Shown here piece after piece: positions 34,901 to 42,647 of a DNA stretch of 64,000 bases (positions are counted from its first letter, which is position 1; each line of letters opens with the position of its first letter). The DNA is taken from NCBI GenBank assembly GCA_032718475.1, contig JAUCBJ010005597.1, forward strand, positions 1 to 64,000, read 5' to 3'. The notes beneath the pieces were generated by a model. That model did not search any database. It was not told where the DNA came from and saw only the letters and a list, made by a program, of their open reading frames with translations. The position numbers and the translations under genes are program-made. The stretch comes from Nemertoderma westbladi (lineage: Eukaryota; Xenacoelomorpha; Nemertodermatida; Nemertodermatidae).

Positions 34901-37900
34901 AGTTAGCTGCGGGTATCATTGGTTTAGTGTACGTTGGACCCATTACAGAACATACCGTTACATCGCACTAACTTGGATTTCCCAGTGACTGTATTAACCA
35001 CTGAACGAAGTATATTTGGGGGTCTGATGAGTTCTTGAAGAATGTTCGACTCGGTTGCCAGGGGAAACCCATTGTCTAGCATTTCCTCTAAAAGCTAAAA
35101 TATTTTTAATTTTAATAATATTAATTTTATACAGGAGTGTATCTAGTCAAATAACATTATATATTAACTTGATTATGGTGAACGGCTACGCAATCAGATA
35201 GATTTGGTTGGATTGATTGCTTATATACAAACAGAACTGTAAAGATACATCCACCGCCACCAATATAATTATTAGGAACCGCAGGTTACTTGCTGTAACA
35301 AGTCTACCCTGAAATGAATCTATGTTGGTTGATAGATTGAGTTAGTGTGATAGATTAATTAATTATTGAGTGATCAAATTGAAAACGGCTCTAACAATAT
35401 TCAAAATATTTTCAACAAGGGTAGATACATTTAAAGTCACTCGAAAATTTTCAGACTAAGGGGGTCAGGGGTCTAGCAATGCGATGCTCTGATTGGCTAA
35501 TACTGAACCTCGAAAAAACTCGACTACTGGTAATCAAAAACGAAATTTTTCAATTCTCGCTAGGAATATCCCACACCATTTATCAGCTGTATCTGTATGT
35601 ATACTTTGGGAGGGTCGAGACCAGATAATATGAACTAACTATTATAAAACCAAATGAAATATGCTAGAATTTCAGTTTCTTTACTGCCAAGGTTGCAAGG
35701 TTCCACCTTGGTGTGTAGTAGTTGCATTGAATTCACATCTCCCATAGGTCGTGGGTTCGATCCTCGCATTGGCCAGGGCAGTTTTCGTTTCGGCACGAAT
35801 GCTTTGAAGGGACCAGCCAGGGCGCATAGCTGCCTTTCATCCTTAAATGGTTGCTAAATGTGTACTGGAGTTTCCTCTGGAGAGTATTAACTGTTTTAGG
35901 TAGCTAAATGAGTACTGGAGTTTACTCTGGGGAGTATAGTTCTTGGGGGACCGCACTGGAAATAAGTCGTCAGAGTTTGTGCGTAATCCCTGGCCTAACG
36001 GCCAAAGAGAATTTATTTTTTTACATTATACCGCATCGCGGTGTGTCCAAGTAGTTTAATTACAAACAGACTCAACTCGCCTCGTAAACGACAACTAAGT
36101 TGTCCTTTATTGTAGTCTCATTGCATTCTTGGAAGTAATCGTTGAAGGTATCCACCACGCGGTAGAGAAACTCCAGAACGAAAAGTGGAGGAACTAGAAA
36201 TAAATTATTAGTTACGAATTAATGATAAAATGTTCTATTTAGATAAAAGAGTTAGTATTGTTGGCTGGACCTGTGCTGTGTGCTCGTGTGAAATAAATGT
36301 TCTATTTCAGAGGAGGCGGGAGGGGGTGAATGCGGAGGCGGGAGGGGGTGAATGTGGAGGCGGGAGGGGGTGAATGCGGAGGCGGGAGGGGGTGAATGTG
36401 GAGGCGGGAGGGGGTGAATGCGGAGGCGGGAGGCGGTGAATGCGGAGGCGGGAGGGGGTGAATGCGGAGGCGGGAGGCGGTGAATGCGGAGGCGGGAGGC
36501 GGTGAATGCGGAGGCGGGAGGGGGTGAATGCGGAGGCGGGAGGGGGTGAATGTGGAGGCGGGAGGGGGTGAATGCGGAGGCGGGAGGCGGTGAATGCGGA
36601 GGCGGGAGGGGGTGAATGCGGAGGCGGGAGGCGGTGAATGCGGAGGCGGGAGGCGGTGAATGCGGAGGCGGGAGGGGGTGAATGCGGAGGCGGGAGGCGG
36701 TGAATGCGGAGGCGGGAGGCGGTGAATGCGGAGGCGGGAGGGGGTGAATGCGGAGGCGGGAGGCGGTGAATGCGGAGGCGGGAGGCGGTGAATGCGGAGG
36801 CGGGAGGCGGTGAATGCGGAGGCGGGAGGGGGTGAATGCGGAGGCGGGAGGGGGTGAATGTGGAGGCGGGAGGGGGTGAATGCGGAGGCGGGAGGCGGTG
36901 AATGCGGAGGCGGGAGGGGGTGAATGCGGAGGCGGGAGGCGGTGAATGCGGAGGCGGGAGGGGGTGAATGCGGAGGCGGGAGGCGGTGAATGCGGAGGCG
37001 GGAGGCGGTGAATGCGGAGGCGGGAGGCGGTGAATGCGGAGGCGGGAGGGGGTGAATGCGGAGGCGGGAGGGGGTGAATGTGGAGGCGGGAGGGGGTGAA
37101 TGCGGAGGCGGGAGGGGGTGAATGCGGAGGCGGGAGGGGGTGAATGCGGAGGCGGGAGGCGGTGAATGCGGAGGCGGGAGGGGGTGAATGCGGAGGCGGG
37201 AGGCGGTGAATGCGGAGGCGGGAGGCGGTGAATGCGGAGGCGGGAGGGGGTGAATGCGGAGGCGGGAGGCGGTGAATGCGGAGGCGGGAGGCGGTGAATG
37301 CGGAGGCGGGAGGGGGTGAATGCGGAGGCGGGAGGCGGTGAATGCGGAGGCGGGAGGCGGTGAATGCGGAGGCGGGAGGCGGTGAATGCGGAGGCGGGAG
37401 GGGGTGAATGCGGAGGCGGGAGGGGGTGAATGTGGAGGCGGGAGGGGGTGAATGCGGAGGCGGGAGGCGGTGAATGCGGAGGCGGGAGGGGGTGAATGCG
37501 GAGGCGGGAGGCGGTGAATGCGGAGGCGGGAGGCGGTGAATGCGGAGGCGGGAGGGGGTGAATGCGGAGGCGGGAGGCGGTGAATGCGGAGGCGGGAGGC
37601 GGTGAATGCGGAGGCGGGAGGGGGTGAATGCGGAGGCGGGAGGGGGTGAATGCGGAGGCGGTGAATGCGGAGGCGGGAGGGGGTGAATGCGGAGGCGGGA
37701 GGGGGTGAATGCGGAGGCGGGAGGCGGTGAATGCGGAGGCGGGAGGCGGTGAATGCGGAGGCGGGAGGGGGTGAATGCGGAGGCGGTGAATGCGGAGGCG
37801 GGAGGCGGTGAATGCGGAGGCGGGAGGGGGTGAATGCGGAGGCGGGAGGGGGTGAATGCGGAGGCGGGAGGGGGTGAATGCGGAGGCGGGAGGCGGTGAA

Positions 37901-40900
37901 TGCGGAGGCGGGAGGCGGTGAATGCGGAGGCGGGAGGGGGTGAATGCGGAGGCGGGAGGCGGTGAATGCGGAGGCGGGAGGCGGTGAATGCGGAGGCGGG
38001 AGGGGGTGAATGCGGAGGCGGGAGGGGGTGAATGCGGAGGCGGTGAATGCGGAGGCGGGAGGGGGTGAATGCGGAGGCGGGAGGGGGTGAATGCGGAGGC
38101 GGGAGGCGGTGAATGCGGAGGCGGGAGGCGGTGAATGCGGAGGCGGGAGGGGGTGAATGCGGAGGCGGGAGGCGGTGAATGCGGAGGCGGGAGGCGGTGA
38201 ATGCGGAGGCGGGAGGGGGTGAATGCGGAGGCGGGAGGGGGTGAATGCGGAGGCGGGAGGGGGTGAATGCACTATCAATTAAATTCGGTTCGGCTTTGCA
38301 TCAAAAATTGTCGTATTTTCATTTGTATTTTTGCTGTTTATAGTAGATCCAGTGCAGATCTTGGGCGCAACTTTAAACGTTTACGTATTTAGTACGCAGC
38401 CCCAGAGAAACCCAAGGTAGACATGTTTGGGTTTTATGTTTTGAAGAGACAATATGAAAATTAGGTTCAGGACATAAACTGTCACTGGAAATATGAGGTT
38501 GAAAAAAGGGTTTTCTCAAAAAATATTACCGAACTTTAAAGGTTCACAGTTAATGGTAGATTAGGTAGGTCTAGTGGCACAATTACGAGCCCATTTTGAT
38601 TGTATGCTTTCTATATAACCAATTGATGTGACCACATCATCTCCTACAGCGAAGCTATTGCCAAGAATCGAAGAATGTAACACCAACTCCGACAAAAACA
38701 TAAAAATGTAGATCAAATTAATATTTATTGCAGCAAATCCATATTCATCAATATATAGTAACACGAAGTGGGGCCTTCGCGCAGCACGTGAAATGAGTTA
38801 ATGCTAAGTATCAACTCGAAAGGATTATAAAAACATAGGAGAAGATTTTCCCGGAAAACGTTAACCCTCTAGCGGGAGACTGGGTAACTGAAGAAGGAAG
38901 GATTAGTTTCCCTACAAAGCCACAGCCTATGGTCTATTACATATCTGCCAAATTTCAGCATAAATGGATTAAAAGCAAAGAAATGGGAGGACATTTAACG
39001 TTTAGACATGTGGCCCTCTAGCAGGAGACTATTGCTCTGATGGTGTCTGAAAGTCTCTCAAACGTCTCAACTTTTGATCATATTGATGCCTACAAATTTT
39101 CAACTTGGCAGCTTTAAATTCGACAAAGTTATAAGCATGTCAATATCATAACGACGACAACGATTTCACTTTCAGACATTTGGCCCTCTAGCGGCAGACT
39201 GGAGAACTGCAGATGGATTCGCCTCATTTGAAAGTCACAGCTAATGGTCTAATACATATCTGCCAAGTTTCAGCTTAAACGGATTAAAAGCAAAGAAATG
39301 GGAGGGCATTTAATGTTTAGACATGTGGCCCTCTAGCGGGAGACCATTGCACTGATGGTGTCTGAAAGTCTCTCAAAAATCTCAACTTTAGCTCATATTG
39401 ATACCTACAAATTTTCAACTTGGCAGCTTTAAATCCGACAAAGTTATTAGCATGTCAAAATCGTAACGACGACAACGATTTCACTTTCAGACCTTTGGCC
39501 CTCTAGCGGCAGACTGGAGAACTGCAGATGGATTCGCCTCCTTTGAAAGTCACAGCTAATGGTCTAATACATATCTGCCAAGTTTCAGCTTAAACGGATT
39601 AAAAGCAAAGAAATGGGAGGGCATTTAATGTTTAGACATGTGGCCCTCTAGCGGGAGACCATTGCACTGATGGTGTCTGAAAGTCTCTCAAAAATCTCAC
39701 CTTTAGCTCATATTGATACCTACAAATTTTCAACTTGGCAGCTTTAAATCCGACAAAGTTATTAGCATGTCAAAATCGTAACGACGACAACGATTTCACT
39801 TTCAGACCTTTGGCCCTCTAGCGGCAGACTGGAGAACTGCAGATGGATTCGCCTCCTTTGAAAGTCACAGCTAATGGTCTAATACATATCTGCCAAGTTT
39901 CAGCTTTAACGGATTAAAAGCAAAGAAATGGGAGGGCATTTAATGTTTAGACATGTGGCCCTCTAGCGGGAGACCATTGCACTGATGGTGTCTGAAAGTC
40001 TCTCAAAAATCTCAACTTTTGCTCATATTGATACCTACAAATTTTCAACTTGGCAGCTTTAAATCCGACAAAGTTATTAGCATGTCAAAATCGTAACGAC
40101 GACAACGATTTCACTTTCAGACCTTTGGCCCTCTAGCGGCAGACTGGAGAACTGCAGATGGATTGGCCTCCTTTGAAAGTCACAGCTAATGGTCTAATAC
40201 ATATCTGCCAAGTTTCAGCTTAAACGGATTAAAAGCAAAGAAATGGGAGGGCATTTAATGTTTAGACATGTGGCCCTCTAGCGGGAGACCATTGCACTGA
40301 TGGTGTCTGAAAGTCTCTCAAAAATCTCAACTTTAGCTCATATTGATACCTACAAATTTTCAACTTGGCAGCTTTAAATCCGACAAAGTTATTAGCATGT
40401 CAAAATCGTAACGACGACGACGACAACGACGACGACGACGACAACGACGACGACGACGACGCGACAACTATTTGCATAAATTGACCCACCCCCTAACAGT
40501 GTCAATTCGCTAAGGCTCCGCCAACTTCGTGGCTCGCCCCACACGATAATTATTATAGCTATTAATTTCAACCCTCTAGGGGCCCTCTTCAGGCAAACTA
40601 AGATATAGCAGTAAGGTTACTAAAATATATAGACAACAACTGACGAACTGGGTGAGCCTTATAAACTTACCGGTAGATATGTATGAACGTTATGAACGAC
40701 TGAATAGACTTGCAAATGAATTGTAGGACCGTACTCTATTAATAAAGGAGTGCGCACAATACAATAGAGTACAGCCCAACAAGTCATTTACAAGTCTATT
40801 TAAGTCGTTATTCATATTCGTTATATCTTAGTTTGCCTGAAGAGGGCCAGGGTTGAAATTAATAACTATCAATAATTATATATACCGTTTTACTATATTG

Positions 40901-42647
40901 ATTAATATGATTTGCTGCAATAAATATTAAATTAATCATTATCATCAATCTAACTCAGTTGATTATTCTTTCATTGTTAAAAATGTAGACCGTGAACGCC
41001 GTTATCGAGGTGCTATAAATTTTGGTAACGTTGACGTGTTTATATTGAGTCACCACTAATTTAAATACTTCCAAGGTTCTCAACAATGAAAAAATCACAT
41101 TTTATAAAAATCGACTGTTTGTTCCACGTCGAACCTAAAATCAGTCGACTTTGGATAAGTTTGTAGACCGCGGAAAATGTAGAGTTTGGAAAAACTCACA
41201 GAAACATCACCCAATATCTACAAAATGTTTATCCAAAGTCTAAAATTCAGTTCTATTCGGAATACGTTTTATAGAGCGGAATAGAGCTGAATACGTTTTA
41301 TAGAGCGGAATACGTTTTATAGAGCGGAATAGAGCTGAATACGTTTTATAGAGCGGAATACGTTTTATAGAGCGGAATACGCTCCAAAGGATCAGGGATT
41401 ATTACGCAATCTCAAAGACCCCCCATCTATTAATAGTCTGCAGCAGTTCAGTTGTGCCCGACCCTTGACGGCCCCTCACTCGATATATCACCGCTAAACA
41501 GGACAAAAGCACTAGACTCTAACCATATTCAGGGAGCTGTTATTCTTTAACCTTATAGCGATTTGTTGACAGTTATATTGAGACTGACTGAGTGATAGCG
41601 TTATTCTGTTTTAAGCATATACAACAATAACTTATTTAGAATATACTATCTAATTTGGAAAGTACTAAACCAACCTTCTGTTAGCACAATAGCGACAAAG
41701 TAGATATTTTTCCGGGTAATGTTTATGAGGTAATGGTGGGGAGTGGAAATTACCGGTGGGATATCCTCAGGGGTGCTCGCCTTCTTCTGAGCCTCAAAGA
41801 AATAGTCGCATATCGATCTATTTATAACACTCTTCCAATGTTTCTCAAGGAAAATATCACTGCAATAGAATACAAAATGTAAGACTTTTTTTTAATTAGT
41901 GTACGAGAAGTTCTATTTACGACCGACTTTATATTAAAATTCAAGTTTTGGAGTTGAACAAATGGTATTCCATTGTATAATAATTATGACATACAGAGGT
42001 AATTAAATACAGAAATAGGTCTAATAAATACCAGTACCGTAGTATTTCAGCCAATTTCCAAATGTAATCTACGATGCCCGGTGGCTGAATTGTGCCAATT
42101 AAAAAATAATAATAATTTATGGTCGACCATAAATTAATAAGCGGATAAGTGGTCGACCATAAATTAATAAATGGTCGACCATAAATTATTAATTTTTTTC
42201 AATTGGCACAATTCAGCCAATGTAGTATGAATAATGGTAAACTTGAAATGGTAAAAAATAAGTAATCCCAAAGATGAAAGTTTTTATTCCATAGGTAATG
42301 AGGGTTAATTTTTCGAGTTACATCCCTGCATCCATAAAAACACGCCTTCTGTAATGTCTTGGGGGCCTTCTGCTGTCCTGGGCTTCCTTCCATTTTAGAG
42401 TTGAATTTACAACTTAAAATGCAGAAATGTCCGGAAATAAATATTATTATATTCTACATTTATTGCTGTATTGATAATACCGAAATAATCACAGCGACCG
42501 TGATCGTTGGGTTGGTAATAAATTACTAAATTATTAAAGAAAGGATCGCAATATACGGGTGCGGTGCAAGGTCAGACTGACTAAAGGTCGATACGGTAAC
42601 TTCTGAACTTACCCAGTGGAATTAATTATAAACAAGCTGCTTATCAT
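13932..42647 (-). CDS. AP3M: AP-3 complex mu subunit, 10 exons plus one alternative exon
   Basis: Medium subunit of the AP-3 adaptor, which with delta, beta-3 and sigma-3 sorts tyrosine-signal (YxxPhi) cargo from endosomes to lysosomes and lysosome-related organelles. Joined exons: 42647-42613, 41859-41675, 36193-36081, 35094-34973, 27907-27781 (or 25981-25852), 25567-25347, 25048-24946, 23779-23618, 15408-15289 and 13997-13932. The total is 1254 bases, i.e. 417 residues plus stop. Phases agree at every junction. The N-terminal longin-like domain spans about residues 1-140, and the mu-homology domain follows from PWRR (166-169) to the end (GNFQVRT). NNEAYFD places the cargo-contact Asp at residue 182, the number I recall for vertebrate mu-3A. 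All introns are GT-AG except intron 3 (GC-AG). About 18 of 28.7 kb is tandem repeat in introns 2, 4 and 8. Homology was recognised by eye but is very strong throughout. Confidence 0.96.
15064..15091. repeat. 28-bp perfect palindrome in intron 9
   Basis: TTATTTTTTTCCCT followed by its exact complement, no spacer. A second inverted repeat (CATGGGAAAAAA ... TTTTTTCCCATG) lies at about 14513-14632 with a CTCGAGAGAATA-type inner stem. Confidence 0.85.
15289..15408 (-). CDS. AP3M: AP-3 mu exon 9
   Basis: Acceptor GTTTTTTAG, then 40 codons: INLQHGVPLPDSNP, VHFKIEQLAVSGLRV, NRLDMYGE. Donor GTAAGT. Residues 357-396. Confidence 0.96.
15731..15834 (+). mobile_element. Element terminus preceding the 49-bp array
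   Basis: TGTGGGGCGAGCCACGAAGT at 15731-15750 matches the inverted terminus at 40524-40543 and that near 48132. About 85 unique bases then lead into the array, suggesting the array grew inside an inserted element. Confidence 0.55.
15835..22650 (+). repeat. 49-bp tandem array, about 139 copies, in AP-3 mu intron 8
   Basis: Unit CTTCTCAACGACACGCTACT plus GGGGGAGAGAACTTCGGGCC and TAGGTTGAA (49 bp). A 50-bp form has GGGGGGAGATA. Recurrent variants are GATACGCCACT or GATACACCACT, CCCAGG or CTTAGG for CCTAGG, and TTTCTC or CATCTC for CTTCTC. Variants cluster by position, with TACACC and CTTAGG forms towards the right end. Each junction holds a small hairpin, GTTGA-ACTTC-TCAAC. There is no open frame of note. 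The locus begins at 15731 with the terminus TGTGGGGCGAGCCACGAAGT shared with two other loci. Confidence 0.97.
22665..22740 (+). mobile_element. SINE body fragment between the two intron 8 arrays
   Basis: GGCAGGGCGCATC, AAATGGTCGCTAAA and TTCTGGAGAGTATTA match the body of the tRNA-derived SINE at 35699-36024 with several differences. Both ends are missing. Confidence 0.5.
22751..23617 (-). repeat. 48-bp minisatellite that duplicates the exon 8 splice donor, 18 units
   Basis: Each unit, read on the minus strand, is GTAAGTAAATCTCATTCACT (or variants) plus AACAGCTGACCCAAAGATATCC and GGAACT. It therefore holds a donor, a short intron-like piece, an acceptor-like CTAACAG or CAAACAG, and the last 23 bases of exon 8. 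Translated, the units read VSKSHSLTADPKISGT with S/Y, L/Q and A/V changes. All 18 units stay in frame and open. Counting the canonical one, 17 copies of GTAAGT are present; one unit has TTAAGT instead. The 351-codon minus-strand frame (23773-22718) is exon 8 plus this array, not a separate gene; the plus-strand frame through the array is a shadow. Confidence 0.93.
23618..23779 (-). CDS. AP3M: AP-3 mu exon 8 (canonical donor at 23617)
   Basis: Acceptor AATTTTCAG, then 54 codons: VDLLQLSVQLPKSVLNVNL, ATQGTYNF, WDVGKLQPQTANPKISGT. Donor GTAAGT. Residues 303-356. Joining to exon 9 (INLQHG) gives the family's normal length. The last 23 exon bases and the first 25 intron bases form the unit of the following tandem array, which keeps the frame open, so the exon could be longer in some messages. 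Confidence 0.94.
24212..24298. repeat. Imperfect hairpin in intron 7
   Basis: Arms of about 40 bases (ATTGTTTACGTGGTATCC ... CCACGTAAACAAT) with a few mismatches around a short loop (CCTTAG). Possibly a MITE remnant or a hairpin RNA source. The neighbouring 24120-24190 also folds, through TAGGCCTA-type motifs. Confidence 0.6.
24946..25048 (-). CDS. AP3M: AP-3 mu exon 7
   Basis: Acceptor CTTATTTAG, then one base plus 34 codons: MVAIPVFVKPSISF, GRLDISVGSKQSMGKT. Donor GTGAGT. The open frame that continues upstream in another phase is not coding. Confidence 0.95.
25347..25567 (-). CDS. AP3M: AP-3 mu exon 6
   Basis: Acceptor CATTTTAG, then 73 codons plus AA: GSTVSAEITGVID, LSGMPDLTLTF, NPRLLDDVAFHPCVRYKRWE and PPDGNFRLMTY. 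Donor GTAGGT. Core of the mu-homology domain. Confidence 0.96.
25852..25981 (-). CDS. AP3M: AP-3 mu exon 5A (alternative, duplicated exon)
   Basis: Acceptor TTGGTGATTAG with a CTCTCTCT tract upstream, then one base plus 43 codons: LSARLPAGQL, FSPVPWRRANVSY, TSNEALVD, SLDCIIDNL. Donor GTAAGT. Length 130 bases. It is a diverged duplicate of exon 5B (about 23 of 42 positions identical) with the same phases and no stop. It keeps LPAGQ, PWRR, NEA and the Asp, but has Leu-Val for Tyr-Phe before that Asp. Including both copies runs into TAA inside 5A, and skipping both reaches TAA in exon 6, so only one can be used per message. Confidence 0.85.
26181..26206. repeat. Poly-C run, 26 bases
   Basis: Uninterrupted C run on the plus strand, so poly-G in the AP-3 mu transcript, about 200 bases upstream of the exon 5A acceptor. 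Confidence 0.95.
26979..26994. repeat. Poly-C run, 16 bases
   Basis: Uninterrupted C run in the intron between exons 5B and 5A. Confidence 0.95.
27781..27907 (-). CDS. AP3M: AP-3 mu exon 5B (canonical version)
   Basis: Acceptor GCGCCCCCTAG, then one base plus 42 codons: VSDQLPAGQL, VPWRRTGVRY, TNNEAYFD, EEIDTIIDKS. Donor GTGAGT. Length 127 bases. The residues are those expected of AP-3 mu at the start of the mu-homology domain, including Tyr180 and Asp182, the positions equivalent to the YxxPhi-contact Phe174/Asp176 of AP-2 mu. Confidence 0.95.
28085..34948 (+). repeat. 43/46-bp tandem array, about 157 copies, filling AP-3 mu intron 4
   Basis: Main unit GTTAGCTGCGGGTACCATTG followed by GTTTAGTGTACGTTGGACCC and ACA (43 bp). 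A 46-bp version has CATTACA in place of CACA. Minor variants are GCTGCAGCGG, GCTGAGGGCACGATTGG and GGATCCACAG. Blocks of variants recur in the same order, indicating higher-order duplication. There are no open frames. It occupies almost the whole intron between exon 4 and exon 5B. Confidence 0.97.
34973..35094 (-). CDS. AP3M: AP-3 mu exon 4
   Basis: Acceptor TATTTTAG, then 40 codons plus two bases (AA), with LLEEMLDNGFPLATESNIL and LRSVVN. Donor GTTAGT (34972-34967). The AA combines with C or T of either version of exon 5 to give Asn. The 43/46-bp array starts only 24 bases inside the following intron. Confidence 0.95.
35699..36024 (+). mobile_element. tRNA-derived SINE, copy 1, in intron 3
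   Basis: The 5' part resembles a tRNA, with an A-box-like TTGGTGTGTAGTAG and a B box GGTTCGATCC (about 35754). A shared body follows (CAGGGCAGTTTTCGTTTCGG, CTGGAGTTTCCTCTGGAG, GGGGACCGCACTGGAAATAA), with a 3' end GCCAAAGAGAATTTATTTTT. The second copy at 45242-45525 lies in the opposite orientation and matches over the full length. It is inserted antisense to AP-3 mu. Confidence 0.88.
36081..36193 (-). CDS. AP3M: AP-3 mu exon 3 (followed by a GC donor)
   Basis: Acceptor ATTTCTAG, then two bases completing Val, then 37 codons including PPLFVLEFLYRVVDTFNDYF and ending VVVYE. The intron begins GCGAGT, a non-canonical GC donor. The only nearby GT, five bases on, would put exon 4 out of frame. Confidence 0.93.
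36308..38270 (+). repeat. GC-rich 22-bp minisatellite, about 89 copies, in intron 2
   Basis: Unit GGAGGCGGGAGGGGGTGAAT plus GC, alternating with a version with GGCGG in place of GGGGG and a rarer AATGTGG variant. Occasional 15-bp short units occur (for example at 37656 and 37787). Because three units make 66 bases, long shadow frames run through the array (a 658-codon one on the minus strand, Pro/His/Arg/Ser-rich); these are not genes. The plus strand has runs of three to five G per unit, so it is a plausible G-quadruplex former; this is the template strand for AP-3 mu. Confidence 0.95.
38865..40545 (-). mobile_element. Tandem-repeat element: about five 316-bp units, (ACG)n tract and conserved terminus
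   Basis: Units of about 316 bp recur with TTTGGCCCTCTAGCGGCAGA at 39179, 39494, 39810 and 40126, and a more diverged first unit begins near 38865. Each unit holds a second diverged half starting TGGCCCTCTAGCGGGAGACC, about 150 bp away. The array ends in an ACGACGACG tract (about 40408-40462) and a terminus reading ACTTCGTGGCTCGCCCCACA (40524-40543). The same terminus, inverted, starts the 49-bp array locus at 15731, and a single diverged unit with the terminus is at 48132-48440. The organisation resembles Helitron-like 'pearl'/HINE elements of molluscs, which carry core tandem repeats and a microsatellite; that link is an inference. Confidence 0.75.
40546..40878. mobile_element. Foldback/MITE-like inverted repeat in intron 2
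   Basis: An imperfect inverted repeat of about 330 bp. Outer arms share AATTTCAACCCT, GGGCCCTCTTCAGGC and AAACTAAGATATA with the reverse complement of the right side. The centre is near 40745 (AATAAAGGAGTGCGC). There is no coding capacity. It lies next to the terminus of the 316-bp repeat element. Confidence 0.75.
41259..41382 (+). repeat. Short tandem array in intron 2
   Basis: Copies of a 19-bp unit GAATACGTTTTATAGAGCG, some separated by GAATAGAGCT, giving a mixed 19/29-bp periodicity. Confidence 0.85.
41675..41859 (-). CDS. AP3M: AP-3 mu exon 2
   Basis: Acceptor TTCTATTGCAG, then T plus 61 codons plus one base; donor GTTGGT. It encodes DIFLEKHWKSV, CDYFFEAQ and PPVISTPHHYLI, the most conserved part of the longin-like domain. 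Confidence 0.95.
42082..42219. mobile_element. 138-bp MITE-like element in AP-3 mu intron 1
   Basis: Perfect 19-bp terminal inverted repeats (TGGCTGAATTGTGCCAATT) flank an AT-rich core with three copies of the palindrome TGGTCGACCA, at about 42120, 42150 and 42172. No clear target duplication is visible. The family is unknown to me. Confidence 0.8.
42613..42647 (-). CDS. AP3M: AP-3 mu exon 1 (start codon)
   Basis: ATG at 42645-42647 begins MISSLFIINST, which matches the conserved start of AP-3 mu. The exon ends GG before the donor GTAAGT (42612-42607) and supplies two bases of the Gly codon completed by exon 2. It holds 11 codons plus 2 bases. Confidence 0.92.

Noticed and set aside
8588-35000. 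Tandem arrays considered as CRISPR arrays
   Set aside because: Units are contiguous without unique spacers and lie in animal introns or intergenic DNA.
36302-38278. 658-codon Pro/His/Arg-rich frame on the minus strand
   Set aside because: It is a by-product of the 22-bp array: three units make 22 codons without a stop. It lies inside AP-3 mu intron 2 and has no non-repeat domain.
38561-38764. 67-codon minus-strand frame in AP-3 mu intron 2
   Set aside because: No AP-3 homology, no recognisable domain, no splice context; chance frame.
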